From a virus, in the IMG/VR virus record IMGVR_UViG_3300013010_000036, positions 1 to 35,909 of that record: a DNA stretch of 35,909 bases; one strand, written 5' to 3'. The notes under the pieces were generated by a model. The model was not told the origin of the DNA and did not search any database. It was given only the letters and a program-made list of their open reading frames with translations. The position numbers and the translations under genes were made by a program. Of this stretch, positions 1 through 10,700 are shown one piece after another (position 1 is the stretch's first letter; each line of letters begins with the position of its first letter).

Positions 1-64
1 CAACTGTACCATCTTCCACTGTAGTTAACAGTGTGTTGTTATATCTGTCTATTGCATATGCCAT
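1..64 (-). CDS. N-terminal fragment of a third fibre-like protein (partial)
   Basis: An ATG at 64 on the minus strand opens a frame that stays open to the window edge and encodes 21 residues, MAYAIDRYNNTLLTTVEDGT followed by V. The peptide resembles the first residues of the next fibre upstream (MSYQLNKTDGTLLLDLIDGQ): both start M-x-Y, have a T-L-L run near residues 11-13 and then a D-G pair. I infer a third member of the same fibre family continuing past the left edge. A purine-rich stretch (AGGGG) lies about 11 bases before the ATG, and a late-promoter-like box lies further upstream. The call rests on a very short peptide plus context, so the product is tentative, although the start itself looks real. 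Confidence 0.6.
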   Translation of the reverse strand, partial: MAYAIDRYNNTLLTTVEDGTV

Positions 65-92
65 TATTGTGTAACCCCTAGTGCTATTATAT

Positions 93-100
93 TATTTATC
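93..100 (-). promoter_or_regulatory. Late-promoter box GATAAATA before the third fibre-like gene
   Basis: The minus strand reads GATAAATA in the gap between the stop of the second fibre and the ATG at 64, with 28 bases between box and ATG. It fits the T4 late -10 element (TATAAATA; NATAAATA in marine relatives), which needs gp55 and has no -35 box. Three similar boxes sit before other gene groups here. Such AT-rich octamers arise by chance, so position carries most of the weight. Confidence 0.6.
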
Positions 101-107
101 GTTTTTC

Positions 108-2015
108 TTAGTACGCTGTAGTTGACTGGTGTGCCCAACCTGTTCCGCTTGATTTATATGTCATTAGTGTTCTTGCAGGAGTTAGAATAACATTACCGCT
201 TGCTCCTTCAGCAGCAAAAACAATGTCCTGTACTACTGATTCATTTTCTGTACCATTTGCATCAACTGCAATATAACTTACAACTTTTGCACTTTCTACA
301 TCCACGCCTTCAACTGTTGCTCCAGCATATGATGTTGTGTGTATACGTGCAAGTTTATTAGTGTTTAGTGTTGCTGACGGATACATGTCATTTAAATATG
401 TCGCAATGGCATTTTCTAGTGTTGCACCAGTACCTAAACCTGTAACGTCCATACTAAATGCTAATGGTTCTGTAGAAATTTCTTCATCTACATACTCTTT
501 AGTTGCAACAGTGTCAGCTGTTGATTCTGTTATACTTAATCTTGCTGCTTCTCTTGCGCTAATAGCCTTAGCAACACCAGTAATTTTTTGCGTATCAGTA
601 ATATTAATGTCACCGCCGCCAGTTATAGCAATGCCATTTGTTGATATAAATGCCATATCATTCGTCGAAGTTATAGTCTTACCATTAATTGCAATTTCAT
701 CAACCTGAAGTTGTGTAAGCGTACCAATTCTGTCTAAATCAAGTGCTTTAGTAACATTAACTAATGTATCATTAGTAAGTTTATCTACGCCTCCGATTTT
801 ATAAGTTAAATTAACGTTTGATAAGTCAACGTTTACATTTGAAGTAAACGAATTTGTAGCATTTTTCCAAATTAGGTCTTTACTGCCATTACTACTATTA
901 ACACTAATGCCTGATTCGTCTGCTTGTGCATCTGTAAGTTCTGTACTATCGTTTAGTACGCCGATTTCTATAATCTTATCTTGAACTCTTAGAGTTTGCA
1001 CATCTAATGCAACTCTTGAGCCTTCGACAACTAAGTCTCCGGTAACTCTTAAATCACCTTCTACATCTAATGTGTATTCTGGAAGTCTATTAGTTGTAAA
1101 AATACCTACTCTAGCTGTGCTTGCATCTACATAAATTGCATCTACCGAAATAGCCCCGAACGCACTTGATTTAACTCTTAAACTTAAATCGTGATCTGTA
1201 AGTTGATTTTCAATATAAAAACGTGGGCCAACAACTTTTTGTACATTATTCTGCGATAGGCCAATTGTTAAGCCGCCTGAGTTTTGAATTGTTAGTGTGC
1301 CAGTTGTAATACCACTTGCTGTTGATGGAAGGAAACTGTCAGCAGTTCTAACTACACCTCCTGCTGTAACAAGTGCATTTGCAGAATCTGCAATACCTCT
1401 ATACTTAAAATTAGCAGTATCAATTATGTTGTATCCTACACGAATAATGCCATCTGGATTTGATGCTGTAACTAATCCTAAAATACGCTGTGCATAAATT
1501 GGAGTAAATTCAATTGCACTAATTACAGCCGAAAGTGTGCCGCCAACATATAGGTTTGTTACAGTACGCGAACGACTTTGTTGATCAAGAATACTACCAA
1601 TTTCAAATCCACTTTTACCTTGAGACTCTGTATATTGTGGGCCCATTAGCATTAAATCTGTGCCGTCGAATGCATATACTTGGTTGTTTAAGTTATCAAT
1701 CCATAAATCACCTGCAACCATTTGAGGACGAGTATTTTGTACAATCGGGCCTCCGCTTGATTTCCATACTGTGCCGTTATATACTTTTAATCTTTGATCA
1801 GTACTATCCCACCATAGCTGCCCAGTTAGCGGATTACTCGGAGCTGCTGTATTTGAAAAATTTTCTAATAATTTTATAAAGTTTTCGTTAAAGTATTCAC
1901 CGTAACCACTATAGTTTCTACCAACTAATGTAAGGTTTGTACTAGCTGTATCAATTTGGCCATCGATTAAATCTAGTAGCAATGTTCCGTCTGTTTTGTT
2001 TAGTTGATAACTCAT
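108..2015 (-). CDS. Fibre-like virion protein sharing an N-terminal module with its neighbour
   Basis: A 635-residue protein, probably a tail fibre or baseplate-attached structural protein. About the first 170 residues align by eye with the N-terminus of the upstream collar fibre. Shared elements are an N-(E/T)-N-F-(I/L)-x-LLENF block, a G-Q-L-W-(W/Y)-D-S-T block, K-V-Y-(N/D)-G-T-x-W, and G-D-L-W. This suggests a common virion-attachment domain. The middle (roughly residues 300-480) is rich in short beta-strand motifs such as VTGDLVVEG, typical of trimeric fibre shafts. The C-terminus (about 520-635) is a distinct domain and is not a collar domain, so it may be the receptor-binding or tip part. 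The gene starts one base after the collar fibre stop, with GGAG upstream of the ATG. Fibre identity comes from composition, the shared module and neighbours; no enzymatic motif is seen. Confidence 0.75.
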   Translation of the reverse strand: MSYQLNKTDGTLLLDLIDGQIDTASTNLTLVGRNYSGYGEYFNENFIKLLENFSNTAAPSNPLTGQLWWDSTDQRLKVYNGTVWKSSGGPIVQNTRPQMVAGDLWIDNLNNQVYAFDGTDLMLMGPQYTESQGKSGFEIGSILDQQSRSRTVTNLYVGGTLSAVISAIEFTPIYAQRILGLVTASNPDGIIRVGYNIIDTANFKYRGIADSANALVTAGGVVRTADSFLPSTASGITTGTLTIQNSGGLTIGLSQNNVQKVVGPRFYIENQLTDHDLSLRVKSSAFGAISVDAIYVDASTARVGIFTTNRLPEYTLDVEGDLRVTGDLVVEGSRVALDVQTLRVQDKIIEIGVLNDSTELTDAQADESGISVNSSNGSKDLIWKNATNSFTSNVNVDLSNVNLTYKIGGVDKLTNDTLVNVTKALDLDRIGTLTQLQVDEIAINGKTITSTNDMAFISTNGIAITGGGDINITDTQKITGVAKAISAREAARLSITESTADTVATKEYVDEEISTEPLAFSMDVTGLGTGATLENAIATYLNDMYPSATLNTNKLARIHTTSYAGATVEGVDVESAKVVSYIAVDANGTENESVVQDIVFAAEGASGNVILTPARTLMTYKSSGTGWAHQSTTAY

Positions 2016-2016
2016 G

Positions 2017-4071
2017 TTACTCTCCAGTGTAGATAATATAGTTGACTGCTAAGAAAGGATTCATAACATCAATTGGTGCACCTAATGTTGCATCTGTTTT
2101 GATGCCGCCACTGGATGCAATTCCTTGTGTTCCGCCTAATCCTGGCTCAATAGGCAATGTAATTGCATTATCATCAACAGGTTCGCCTGCTCCAACTCTA
2201 ACACCATAAAATTGTGTTCCGCTTTCGCCTTCTAAATCGTGCTCGTGCTCTGGCAGGTTGCTTGTTGTAATTGCCTTAGTTTCTGTTCCTGCATTGCCGC
2301 CGATAGCATCAGCAGCAAGATTTGTAACTCTGTTTGCACTTGGGCCTCCCATATTGTCAAGACCTAGTGCAAATCTGCCTCTAAAGTCTGGCAATGTAAA
2401 TTTATTTACACCGTTGTCACTAACTAAACTAGCATCTTTAAAGTTATGTTGAATGGCAGCCCATAATGCATTGTAATCGGACTTATTAATTTCTTGTCCA
2501 TCACATAATAGCCAACCTGTTGGGGCTTCTTCTCCACCAAATGGCATCATTGCGCCTGCTGGCACAAGTGGTATTGTCTTTAAGAAATTACGCTTTGTAA
2601 TCCTCTTTACACCAGTAGTACCAGTTGTTACATTTAATAATAATTCATCTGCGTTTCCTGCATCATAAGTAACTTCTTTGTTACTAATAAAACTATTAGC
2701 AATACTTACTGAGAATGTCTTAGTGCTGCCGCCAGTTTGTCCGTCAAATTCAAAACTGTTTGGTTCGACATCACCACTTAGTGCAAATGTTGTAGCACTT
2801 GCTAGTCTATCTGCACTGCCTGCTCTACCACTAACAGTACCACTTACATTGCCTTGGATATTACCAAAGAATGTTGTAGCATGTATTTGGTCATATTTGT
2901 TAATTGCAGTACCAATAGTCCTCGAACTATTGCTGTCAGGGGCAATATTACCTGTTTGTAATACACCGCCAACATCAACGTTGCCGCCAATGTATGCATT
3001 AAGTGCAATGCCCAAGCCGCCTGTTGTTACAATACTTCCTGTGCCGATTGATGAGGAATTTATAACACTTGTAACATTTAGCACACCAGTTTCTGCTTCG
3101 CCTGTTTTGGGTGATATTTTAATATTTCCCTGGACATCAATCGATTGCTCCGGTGCAGCATTATTAAATCCAACATTACCGTCACTATTAATACTCATAA
3201 CCGTTGGAGTTAAGTTTCCGTTACGCATTCTAACGTCAATGCTTGATCCGCTTGTGTTATGTTGTATAACTCCAGTTTCGCCAGAAATTCCTAAACTTAG
3301 TTGGCCTCCGGTACCTATTTTAACACCATCATTACTTTTAACACTTAATTGGAAATCTGTGCTACTTGCTGCGTTGCCTCGTAAAAAGTTACTTGCTGGA
3401 ATTACTGTATTACCGACAATTAGTGCTTCTGCTTTTTCAGAAGTTCCAAAATACTTTAGTGCCTGTAATCCAACAATTGCTTCATCTGCAATGTTCATAC
3501 CAGGCTTAATACCTGTTCTAAATCCTTTAATTGAGACTTTTGGAATAAATGCTTGACTACTAATAATAATTACTGGCTGGTCTTCGACCTTAATTGCAAG
3601 AACGTTGTATGTTACATCATCCGTGCCTGCAATTGCTTGCGATTGTGCACCTGTTAGTAGACCGTCACTAAAGTCCGGTCCAACTAGTACCCATGCACTG
3701 CCTGTAAACAAATATAGCTGTTGGCTTTCTGTGTTTACCCACAAGTCGCCGGCGCTTGAATTTGCTACTGCTGGTGCGGCGCTGGCTTTTTTAAGTCCGC
3801 CGCTGGCAACCCAGTTTGTACCGTCATACACTTTAAGTTGATCAACACCTTGTGTGCTATCGTACCAAAGTTGACCTTCTACTGGGCGTTCTGGTGATGT
3901 TGTGTTTGCAAAGTTTTCTAATAGATGTAAGAAATTAGTATTTACAGCAGAACCGTATCCTGTTTCGCCGCGCCCTGGGAATTTTAATGTAGTTTCTTCG
4001 TTAGTAATATTATCAACAACAGTAATAGATCCTTTATTAACAGTGTCAGTGTAGTTTATTGTATATGGCAT
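2017..4071 (-). CDS. Short-tail-fibre-like protein with phage tail collar domain (gp12-type)
   Basis: A 684-residue fibre. Residues 1-170 carry the N-terminal module shared with the next gene. The centre holds beta-rich shaft sequence with motifs such as IGGNVDVGG. Residues about 497-577 form a tail collar domain, recognisable from PAGAMMPFGGEEAPTGWLLC, DG, and the later TLPDFRGRFALG. It is followed by a His-x-His pair (H609, H611) in LPEHEHD and a terminal NPFLAVNYIIYTG. In T4 gp12 this order (collar, HxH metal site, receptor-binding end) forms the trimeric short tail fibre that binds the cell surface, so host adhesion is the likely role. A good Shine-Dalgarno (AAGGAG) precedes the ATG and overlaps the previous stop region. 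The N-terminal part is unlike T4 gp12, so the name refers to the collar region only. Confidence 0.88.
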   Translation of the reverse strand: MPYTINYTDTVNKGSITVVDNITNEETTLKFPGRGETGYGSAVNTNFLHLLENFANTTSPERPVEGQLWYDSTQGVDQLKVYDGTNWVASGGLKKASAAPAVANSSAGDLWVNTESQQLYLFTGSAWVLVGPDFSDGLLTGAQSQAIAGTDDVTYNVLAIKVEDQPVIIISSQAFIPKVSIKGFRTGIKPGMNIADEAIVGLQALKYFGTSEKAEALIVGNTVIPASNFLRGNAASSTDFQLSVKSNDGVKIGTGGQLSLGISGETGVIQHNTSGSSIDVRMRNGNLTPTVMSINSDGNVGFNNAAPEQSIDVQGNIKISPKTGEAETGVLNVTSVINSSSIGTGSIVTTGGLGIALNAYIGGNVDVGGVLQTGNIAPDSNSSRTIGTAINKYDQIHATTFFGNIQGNVSGTVSGRAGSADRLASATTFALSGDVEPNSFEFDGQTGGSTKTFSVSIANSFISNKEVTYDAGNADELLLNVTTGTTGVKRITKRNFLKTIPLVPAGAMMPFGGEEAPTGWLLCDGQEINKSDYNALWAAIQHNFKDASLVSDNGVNKFTLPDFRGRFALGLDNMGGPSANRVTNLAADAIGGNAGTETKAITTSNLPEHEHDLEGESGTQFYGVRVGAGEPVDDNAITLPIEPGLGGTQGIASSGGIKTDATLGAPIDVMNPFLAVNYIIYTGE

Positions 4072-4081
4072 ATTCTACTCC

Positions 4082-4684
4082 TTAACCTGCTAAACTTTGG
4101 ACACGAACAGTATAATCAATTTGGATTAATCTGTTAAGTGATTTTTGTACTGGGTGAAAAATAACATGTGTCATTAAACGTCCTATGCCAGAAGCACTAT
4201 AACTACGCAATCCTAATTCATCAAACACATAAGGACTGTCTGTTGCGCTTGCAGTATCAAATGCATCTTGTCCATTTGGTTCGCCGTAATCAAGTAAACA
4301 GCTTACAACAATATCAGTATAATTTGTGCCACTGACATGTCTAGTTTCTAGCTTGTTTCTTGCAGGATCAGTGTTGTTTACACTCCTGTCATCAACAACC
4401 TTAGTATAAGTTTGATTGTACAGACTTGCATTTGTTCCTGTACTATTAGGTGTTAAATACGTAATAATTCCTGTTGGATCAACGCTCGTTCCGCCATTTC
4501 CAAAACTCATTTCATATATAAAGCCTGCGCCTGCATTAGACAAACTTTCAGCAAGTGCAATACTCATATTTTCATAGTGAATTGCATTGCGCTTGTCAAT
4601 GTATACCTTTTGTGATTCAGGGTCAAATATCTTAATATGTCCCTGAACTAATACTCCGTTTGTGTCTTGCATGTTATCGCTCAT
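4082..4684 (-). CDS. Small virion-type protein of unknown role between the giant protein and the fibres
   Basis: A 200-residue soluble protein that I do not recognise as a named T4 gene. It begins MSDNMQDTNGVLVQGHIKIF and contains the glycine-rich turn MSFGNGGTSVDPTG (near residue 60). It ends in a predicted strand, LIQIDYTVRVQSLAG. There is no signal peptide, membrane segment or catalytic motif. It sits between the giant protein and the collar fibre and appears to lead its own late transcription unit, with an AATAAATA box and AGGAAA upstream of the ATG. By position it could be a connector joining fibres to the baseplate, roughly where T4 has gp9-gp11, but no sequence similarity to those is visible to me. 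Confidence 0.7.
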   Translation of the reverse strand: MSDNMQDTNGVLVQGHIKIFDPESQKVYIDKRNAIHYENMSIALAESLSNAGAGFIYEMSFGNGGTSVDPTGIITYLTPNSTGTNASLYNQTYTKVVDDRSVNNTDPARNKLETRHVSGTNYTDIVVSCLLDYGEPNGQDAFDTASATDSPYVFDELGLRSYSASGIGRLMTHVIFHPVQKSLNRLIQIDYTVRVQSLAG

Positions 4685-4701
4685 TTATTTTTCCTATACT
4701 G

Positions 4702-4709
4702 TATTTATT
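4702..4709 (-). promoter_or_regulatory. Late-promoter box AATAAATA overlapping the stop of the giant gene
   Basis: The minus strand reads AATAAATA, 17 bases upstream of the ATG at 4684. It overlaps the TAA stop of the giant gene (4705-4707). It matches the NATAAATA late -10 pattern and is the only such box near this gene start. If real, it starts a three-gene unit for the small protein and both fibres. Confidence 0.5.
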
Positions 4710-7700
4710 CAGGTAGCTCAGATGTAGCTGCACGTAAGAATCTTGCAATGCTATTTTCAGTATCACCTAGTGATTCTCCGAAAGTTGTCCAACTTTGTCC
4801 TACTTTTTTCACAACTGTTACTCTTATATCTTTTGCTGGAGTAGCAAGTAATGTAATTGCGTTAGTTTCCGCATCAAATGTAAAGTCTGCTACAACTGTA
4901 GTATCGCCTTCTGGGCTGTCTAGTGCAGTTAACGGATTAAACACATCAATTGCTGTCTTACGCATACGCACACCGCCCACAAACACTTCAATCTCATTAA
5001 TCGATGCTACTGGGTAGCCAATCTCAAACGTTGCTGTAGCGCCGTCTGCTGTAGTGTTGTGCGCCAGTGTCCTATCTTTGTACGGAACAGTTTTACTTAT
5101 GTTTTGATCAAAGACCTTAGTACTAATTGCATATGTATCCTTAACTCCAGTACCCAATGTACCTCTACGCAATTGACGTAATGTATTTTCTTCTTTTACA
5201 AAGTATTCAATACGCTCGCCATCGATAAAGATTACACCTGGCAAGTTTTGTCCCTTGTTTGGTTCACTTAGGCTAGACCCATCTACAAGCTCAATTCTTA
5301 AATCATAGTAATTTAATGTTTGTGCAAGTGTAGAAGCGGGTGTTTCAAGACGCTTAAAGTGTGTTCTATTAAGCATATCCTTAAACTGCCTATATGCAAA
5401 CTTAGGCTTACTAATAGGAGCAGTAAAGTGTATAATGTCAATAACATCATCGGCTGCTGGCTGTCTAACTAGTTGTACTTTCATTCTATCGTCAGTTACA
5501 GAATAGTCTACGCTAGGTGTTAATAGTTCACCGTTTACACTTACCCATACATACTGTGCATCAACAGCAGGTTTGCGTAGTGCAATTTCACCTACAGTTG
5601 TTCTACGATATGTAACATAGTCAATATCTTCTGGTATTAAAGTAGTTCTTTCTACTACATCATAATTAATACGCTCAATATCTAATAAATCATGATTAGT
5701 AAACTGAATTACTTCTATTACTGCGCTGTCTGCTGGAGCAGTGTCTAAAGTAATTGTAGTTCCGTTAAGACGATAGTCTCCGTCTGTGATTACATACATT
5801 TCAAGTAAATCGCCCGGTGCACCGACTTCATCTGTTAATGTAATACTACTGTTTGCAATTTCAAAACGCCACTGTAGCGGAGTAGTAATTTCGACACCGT
5901 TTAAAAATATTTTAATATCAGCGACATCTAAACTACCTGCTGGCATTTGGAATATCTCTAATGGAAATTCTCTTTGACTATTTGCAGGAATTGTATACTG
6001 AATATTATATCCTGCATTTAGTATTTTGTTATTAACTTTTACTAGAATATTATGCTCAGTTGGAATAGCATACAATGGGCTATTTGCTAATACAAATACA
6101 GTGTCTGCGCCATTGCCAGCAAATGTGTCTTTAGTAATTTGACTATAATTAACTTGCTCATCTGCTGAGAATACAGTATAATTAATTATTGCTCCTGATG
6201 CAACCACTTCATCAAATCTAATAACTGTCTTAGGAGTTGTTTCAGATTTAAATGCTACAACTGTTTGTTGCACACCGTCAATACTTACATATACAGTTGC
6301 GCTGGTTTCCCAATCAACTATTGTTTCGAATTCAGTAGTCGATCCATCTCCAATTAACTTTCCAAAATCTAATATATTTTGTGTGCCTTGTGCAACTGTT
6401 ACAATACTAAGTTCTGCTCCTACTATTGCTGTATCAAGTGTTACAGTATTTGCAGCCCAATTAATTGTATAATCTGTTTGCGGTAAGATCACATTAGCAA
6501 CTTTTACAATAACTGCATCACTACTATTTGGAGTAACCCCTAAGTCGTATACAAGTGTACTATCCATAATATAACTTTGACTATTAATAATACCTTGTCC
6601 TGCGCTGTCTCGTGTGAACACTTTGATATCTAATGTATCCAATACTTGGCCTGGAACAATTTCTTCGGGGCCGCTACTTGTTGTTGGAGTAACAAATCCA
6701 TCACCGTCTACAATAATTTCTTCTGCTGCGATGCCACGTGCTGATGTATAAGCTAGATCGCCGCCACTAAGTGCAGTATCATAACTAGTAGCATCAGGTG
6801 TTGTTGCACCGTCACTTGTAGTTTTTCTTACAACAAATACATCACCGTCTAACAACGCTATTTCTAAATCCTGTACGTAAACTATATCAGTTACACCGTC
6901 ACCTGTAATACTATTTGTAATTGCATTTACGTTAGTAGGAGTGCCTGCAATAAAGTTAGGATCGTCAAGTCTTACAAAAGGGTTTGGGTTTGGTACAATA
7001 TCACTTGCTAGTTGTTTGTAAAGATTATAAACAACGCCGCTTTCTAACGGAGCACTTAACTGTACCGCAACCGTACTGCCGTCTGCTATAAATATTTCAT
7101 CTTCAAATGTGCTATCAAATTCGTCCCAATTATCTGTATACCACGGAGCAGTATCAAATCCTGCAGGTCCGTCAAAATTGAAGCTACTTACTTCTACGCC
7201 GCCATAGTCGATGCCGGTCATTAGTTGTGTTAGTTCGCTGCCATACATTCCTGCGGTAGGAGCATATGCAAATTTAATTCTATCTTCTGCACTCAGCATA
7301 CTTAGAGGCAAATTATATTCTACACGTATTACTGCATCTAACTTAGGCGGAGTTGTAAATATTATTTTACCTTTTTCTCGAGTATACAACTTGTCATTAT
7401 TTTTAATATTTTCGTATGTATATTTGCTACGTAACTGTAGTATATTATCTACATATACACTTACCTTTTTTGTATTAAGATCCATTGGCCACTCTAAGAA
7501 GAATCTGTTTTCAAACCCTGTTCCGGTAAATGTTTCAGTTTTTGCAAGTGTACTAAATGTAAATGTTCCGCTTGTTCTATCAAACTTAATTTTAACTGTT
7601 GAACTTCTTACGACTCCATTGCCTAGTACTGCTGTTGCTTTTGCAGGTGTTCCTGATTCTAATTGTGATCCGGAAATAACAACAGTTGGAGCACTAGTAT

Positions 7701-10700
7701 ACCCAGTGCCTGCATTAGTCACTTTAATACTAGTAATTTTTCCGTAGCCTAAGTATGCTTGTGCTGTTGCACCAGATCCACCGCCGCCTACTAGAGTAAC
7801 AATCGGTTCGAATGTAAAGCCACTGCCACTATCGCCTAATTGTATTTCGGTTACTTGGTATCCGTGATTGTCTTTCCAATTTTTACGTGGATAAGCAGTT
7901 GTGTCTAAGTTTTCTTGTTGTATTTCGTTATCTACAATAATTGCTCTGCTTGCATCAATCGTGTTGGTTACACTATTATAAACTGGCGATAAATCAAAAT
8001 CACTAATACTAGTATTAGTTGGGTCTGTAGCTGTATATTCGCTTACAAATTCTCTTATCTTTGTTGAATATGGCTTAAACTCTTGAACAAAATCTTGATA
8101 GTTTTCTAAATTATCATTATTAAATGTTATATCTTGTTGATTTAATGTTTCTTTATTATGTTTTGCTTTTACGAAACTAGTTTTAAACATCCAATCAACT
8201 GCCTGCTGTTCTGACATTACATAACGAAGTGCTGCCATAAACAACTGATTGTATTCAACTTCTAAGTCTCCTACAAAGATATTGTCTCTAATAGTTTCAA
8301 GTATAATTCTTAATTCAACACTAGGATTGTTGTCGTAAAAATTGCTGTCAAAACTACGGTTATCAAATCCTACAGTATTCTTTGAATAGTCATATAATGT
8401 ATCTTTAAATTGTATTGTGCCGTTCTGTCTGCCGATAGTAGCATAGTTAACTGTGTAATCTTCGCTATCTTGTGCATCTATTTTTTGAAGCAACAACCAA
8501 CCACCACTGCCTACGTTTTCAATCTTAACAACATTGCCTATGTTGTTATCTAGGCTAGGTAGCAAATACGACCCTTTAATTGTGTCGTTAATATTAGTAA
8601 ATTGATTGAAGCCGCTAGCATACCAATCTACATAATTCCAGTATGCATCTACATTATAACTTTGAAGCTTTCTTCTATACCAAACACTGTCTACAGAATT
8701 CCAAGAATACAATGCCCATTTATCTTGTATAGTATTATCAGCATTGACTAATACTGTAAGAGGTCTAACAGATATTGTAGTTGCGTTGTCATATCCGCTA
8801 CCTGCGTTAGTAATGTTTACGCTTGTGATTTGGCCTAGATTATTAATAATTACATCAAACTCTGCTCCGGTTCCTTGGCCGTTAATTTTAAAACTAGGAG
8901 CAACTTTGTAGCCTCGGCCTGCATCTGTGATATTAACTCTAGAAATTCTGCCATTAGTAATCACAGGTGTTAATATTGCTTGCGTAATTTTATTTGTACT
9001 AACAAAAGTAAGTTCTGCTAGAGTATCAATTACAACATCGTATTCTTGAGATATCAGTGTAGGCGCATTATCTTTTTGTGTTAGTTTAGAAATATCGTAT
9101 TCATCAACTATAAGAGTACTAGATAATTGTAGATTTATTCTTTCAATTGTCTGCTTTAATGCTTCAAATCTATTTGCAAACATACTTTGTCTTGGACGAT
9201 TTTGTACACCATAACGATTTTTAACAGTTATTGTTGGATCTGGCACAGTTCTATTGTTGTCGTCAAAACCTATTAGACTGTCAAACCATTTACGCTCAAT
9301 ATCTGGATCAGGCTTACTTGTTTTTAAGCCGTCTGATATTAATTTGTATTGACTGTGTAAGTTTTGCACTTTCTTAGGACCAGTTGAATATTTAATGTTT
9401 AACACTAGGTCATCATTGTCAACAAATGTGTCAAAATTGTTAAGAACAAATTTGTTACTGGATAATAAACTTAGGAATGGATATCCCTGTGTCCGAGGAT
9501 TTTCAATTAATGCAGTAATATCACGAATACTAAGTTTTCTATTTTCCATTACAGGAACTGTAACTTTATTAACTACCCAGAAGTAATACTTGTTGCTAAA
9601 TGTTTTGCTTACTTCGTCGTATATAATTTTTGTAGAATATCTAGCATCACCAAATAAACTTATTCCGCTAATAGTAGCAGCAAGTCCGTCGGGTGTATCT
9701 GCAACACTGTCCCAGATACTTGGAATAAAGTTACTTTCGACCCATTCAAATACATCAATTCTTGCACCAGGTGTTAATTTATTCCAGTTATTTTTTTGGA
9801 AGGTAGTTGAACCTTGATATGCATGTGTAAATTTAGCACTTGATATATTCCACCATACTTGACCTACATGCTTGTTAGTCCACGCTCTGTTCGGATCAAC
9901 TGAACTATCCGAAGTATTACCAGTATTGTATACTGCTGGATCAAATGGTGTTTTAAATGTAATTTCTTGATCCGCTGGTCCAGCAATTTTACCTTGTACA
10001 GGATCAATGTAATCAATATAGCTTACAATACTGTTTTCACGCTTGTTATATAAAAATGCGCCGCGGATATTATCTACGTCTACTGGTGTAATGCCTTCAC
10101 TAACAACGTTCCATGCAAATGTGTTTTTATTTTTTCTAAAATCAAGTATCTGACCTTTAGTACTATCGTTAAACTGATCTGGCATACCAATGTAAACGTG
10201 GTTGCCGTTTGCATAAATGTTCTCACCGAAAGTAGTCTGTGTTAATGGATAAACAAATTGCTCTGAATATATTAAACTATTGTTAACTGTTTCGTATACA
10301 TAAACAACGCCTCTGTCAAGTTTTACGTTTGCAAAGTTTGTAAACTCCCTATCAAAAGTAGTTGCAGTAACTTCAATATCAGAATACACACTAACGTCAA
10401 ACGTAGTTGGAATTGTTTGATCTCCATTTAGACTCGATACTACTAAGTTATCAGTTCCAAAGTCCAATCCAAATCCAAATCCTTCACTTTCTTCATTTTG
10501 TGGAGGTGTTAGTGTTTGTGTTAGTACAAAAGTGCCATCGGTTTGTGTATAAACATAAACGACACCTTGATTTATTTTGTTAGTATCTACTAACATTGAA
10601 CTAATTGCAATTTGTGTTCCTAACGGATTTAATACAACTTTATCTGCCCATGCAGTAACATTATCAGGTGCGGTTATTATTTGATCTACTTGATATTGAT

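Noticed and set aside
2678-3556. Plus-strand open frame of 292 codons opposite the collar fibre
   Set aside because: It is antisense to a well-supported gene, has a Leu/Pro/Ala/Val-rich low-information composition, no ribosome site, and no recognisable domain. Long antisense frames are expected from the codon use of the fibre gene.
7211-7747. Plus-strand frame of 178 codons within the giant gene
   Set aside because: Hydrophobic antisense shadow of the repeat-rich C-terminal part, with no ribosome site or promoter.
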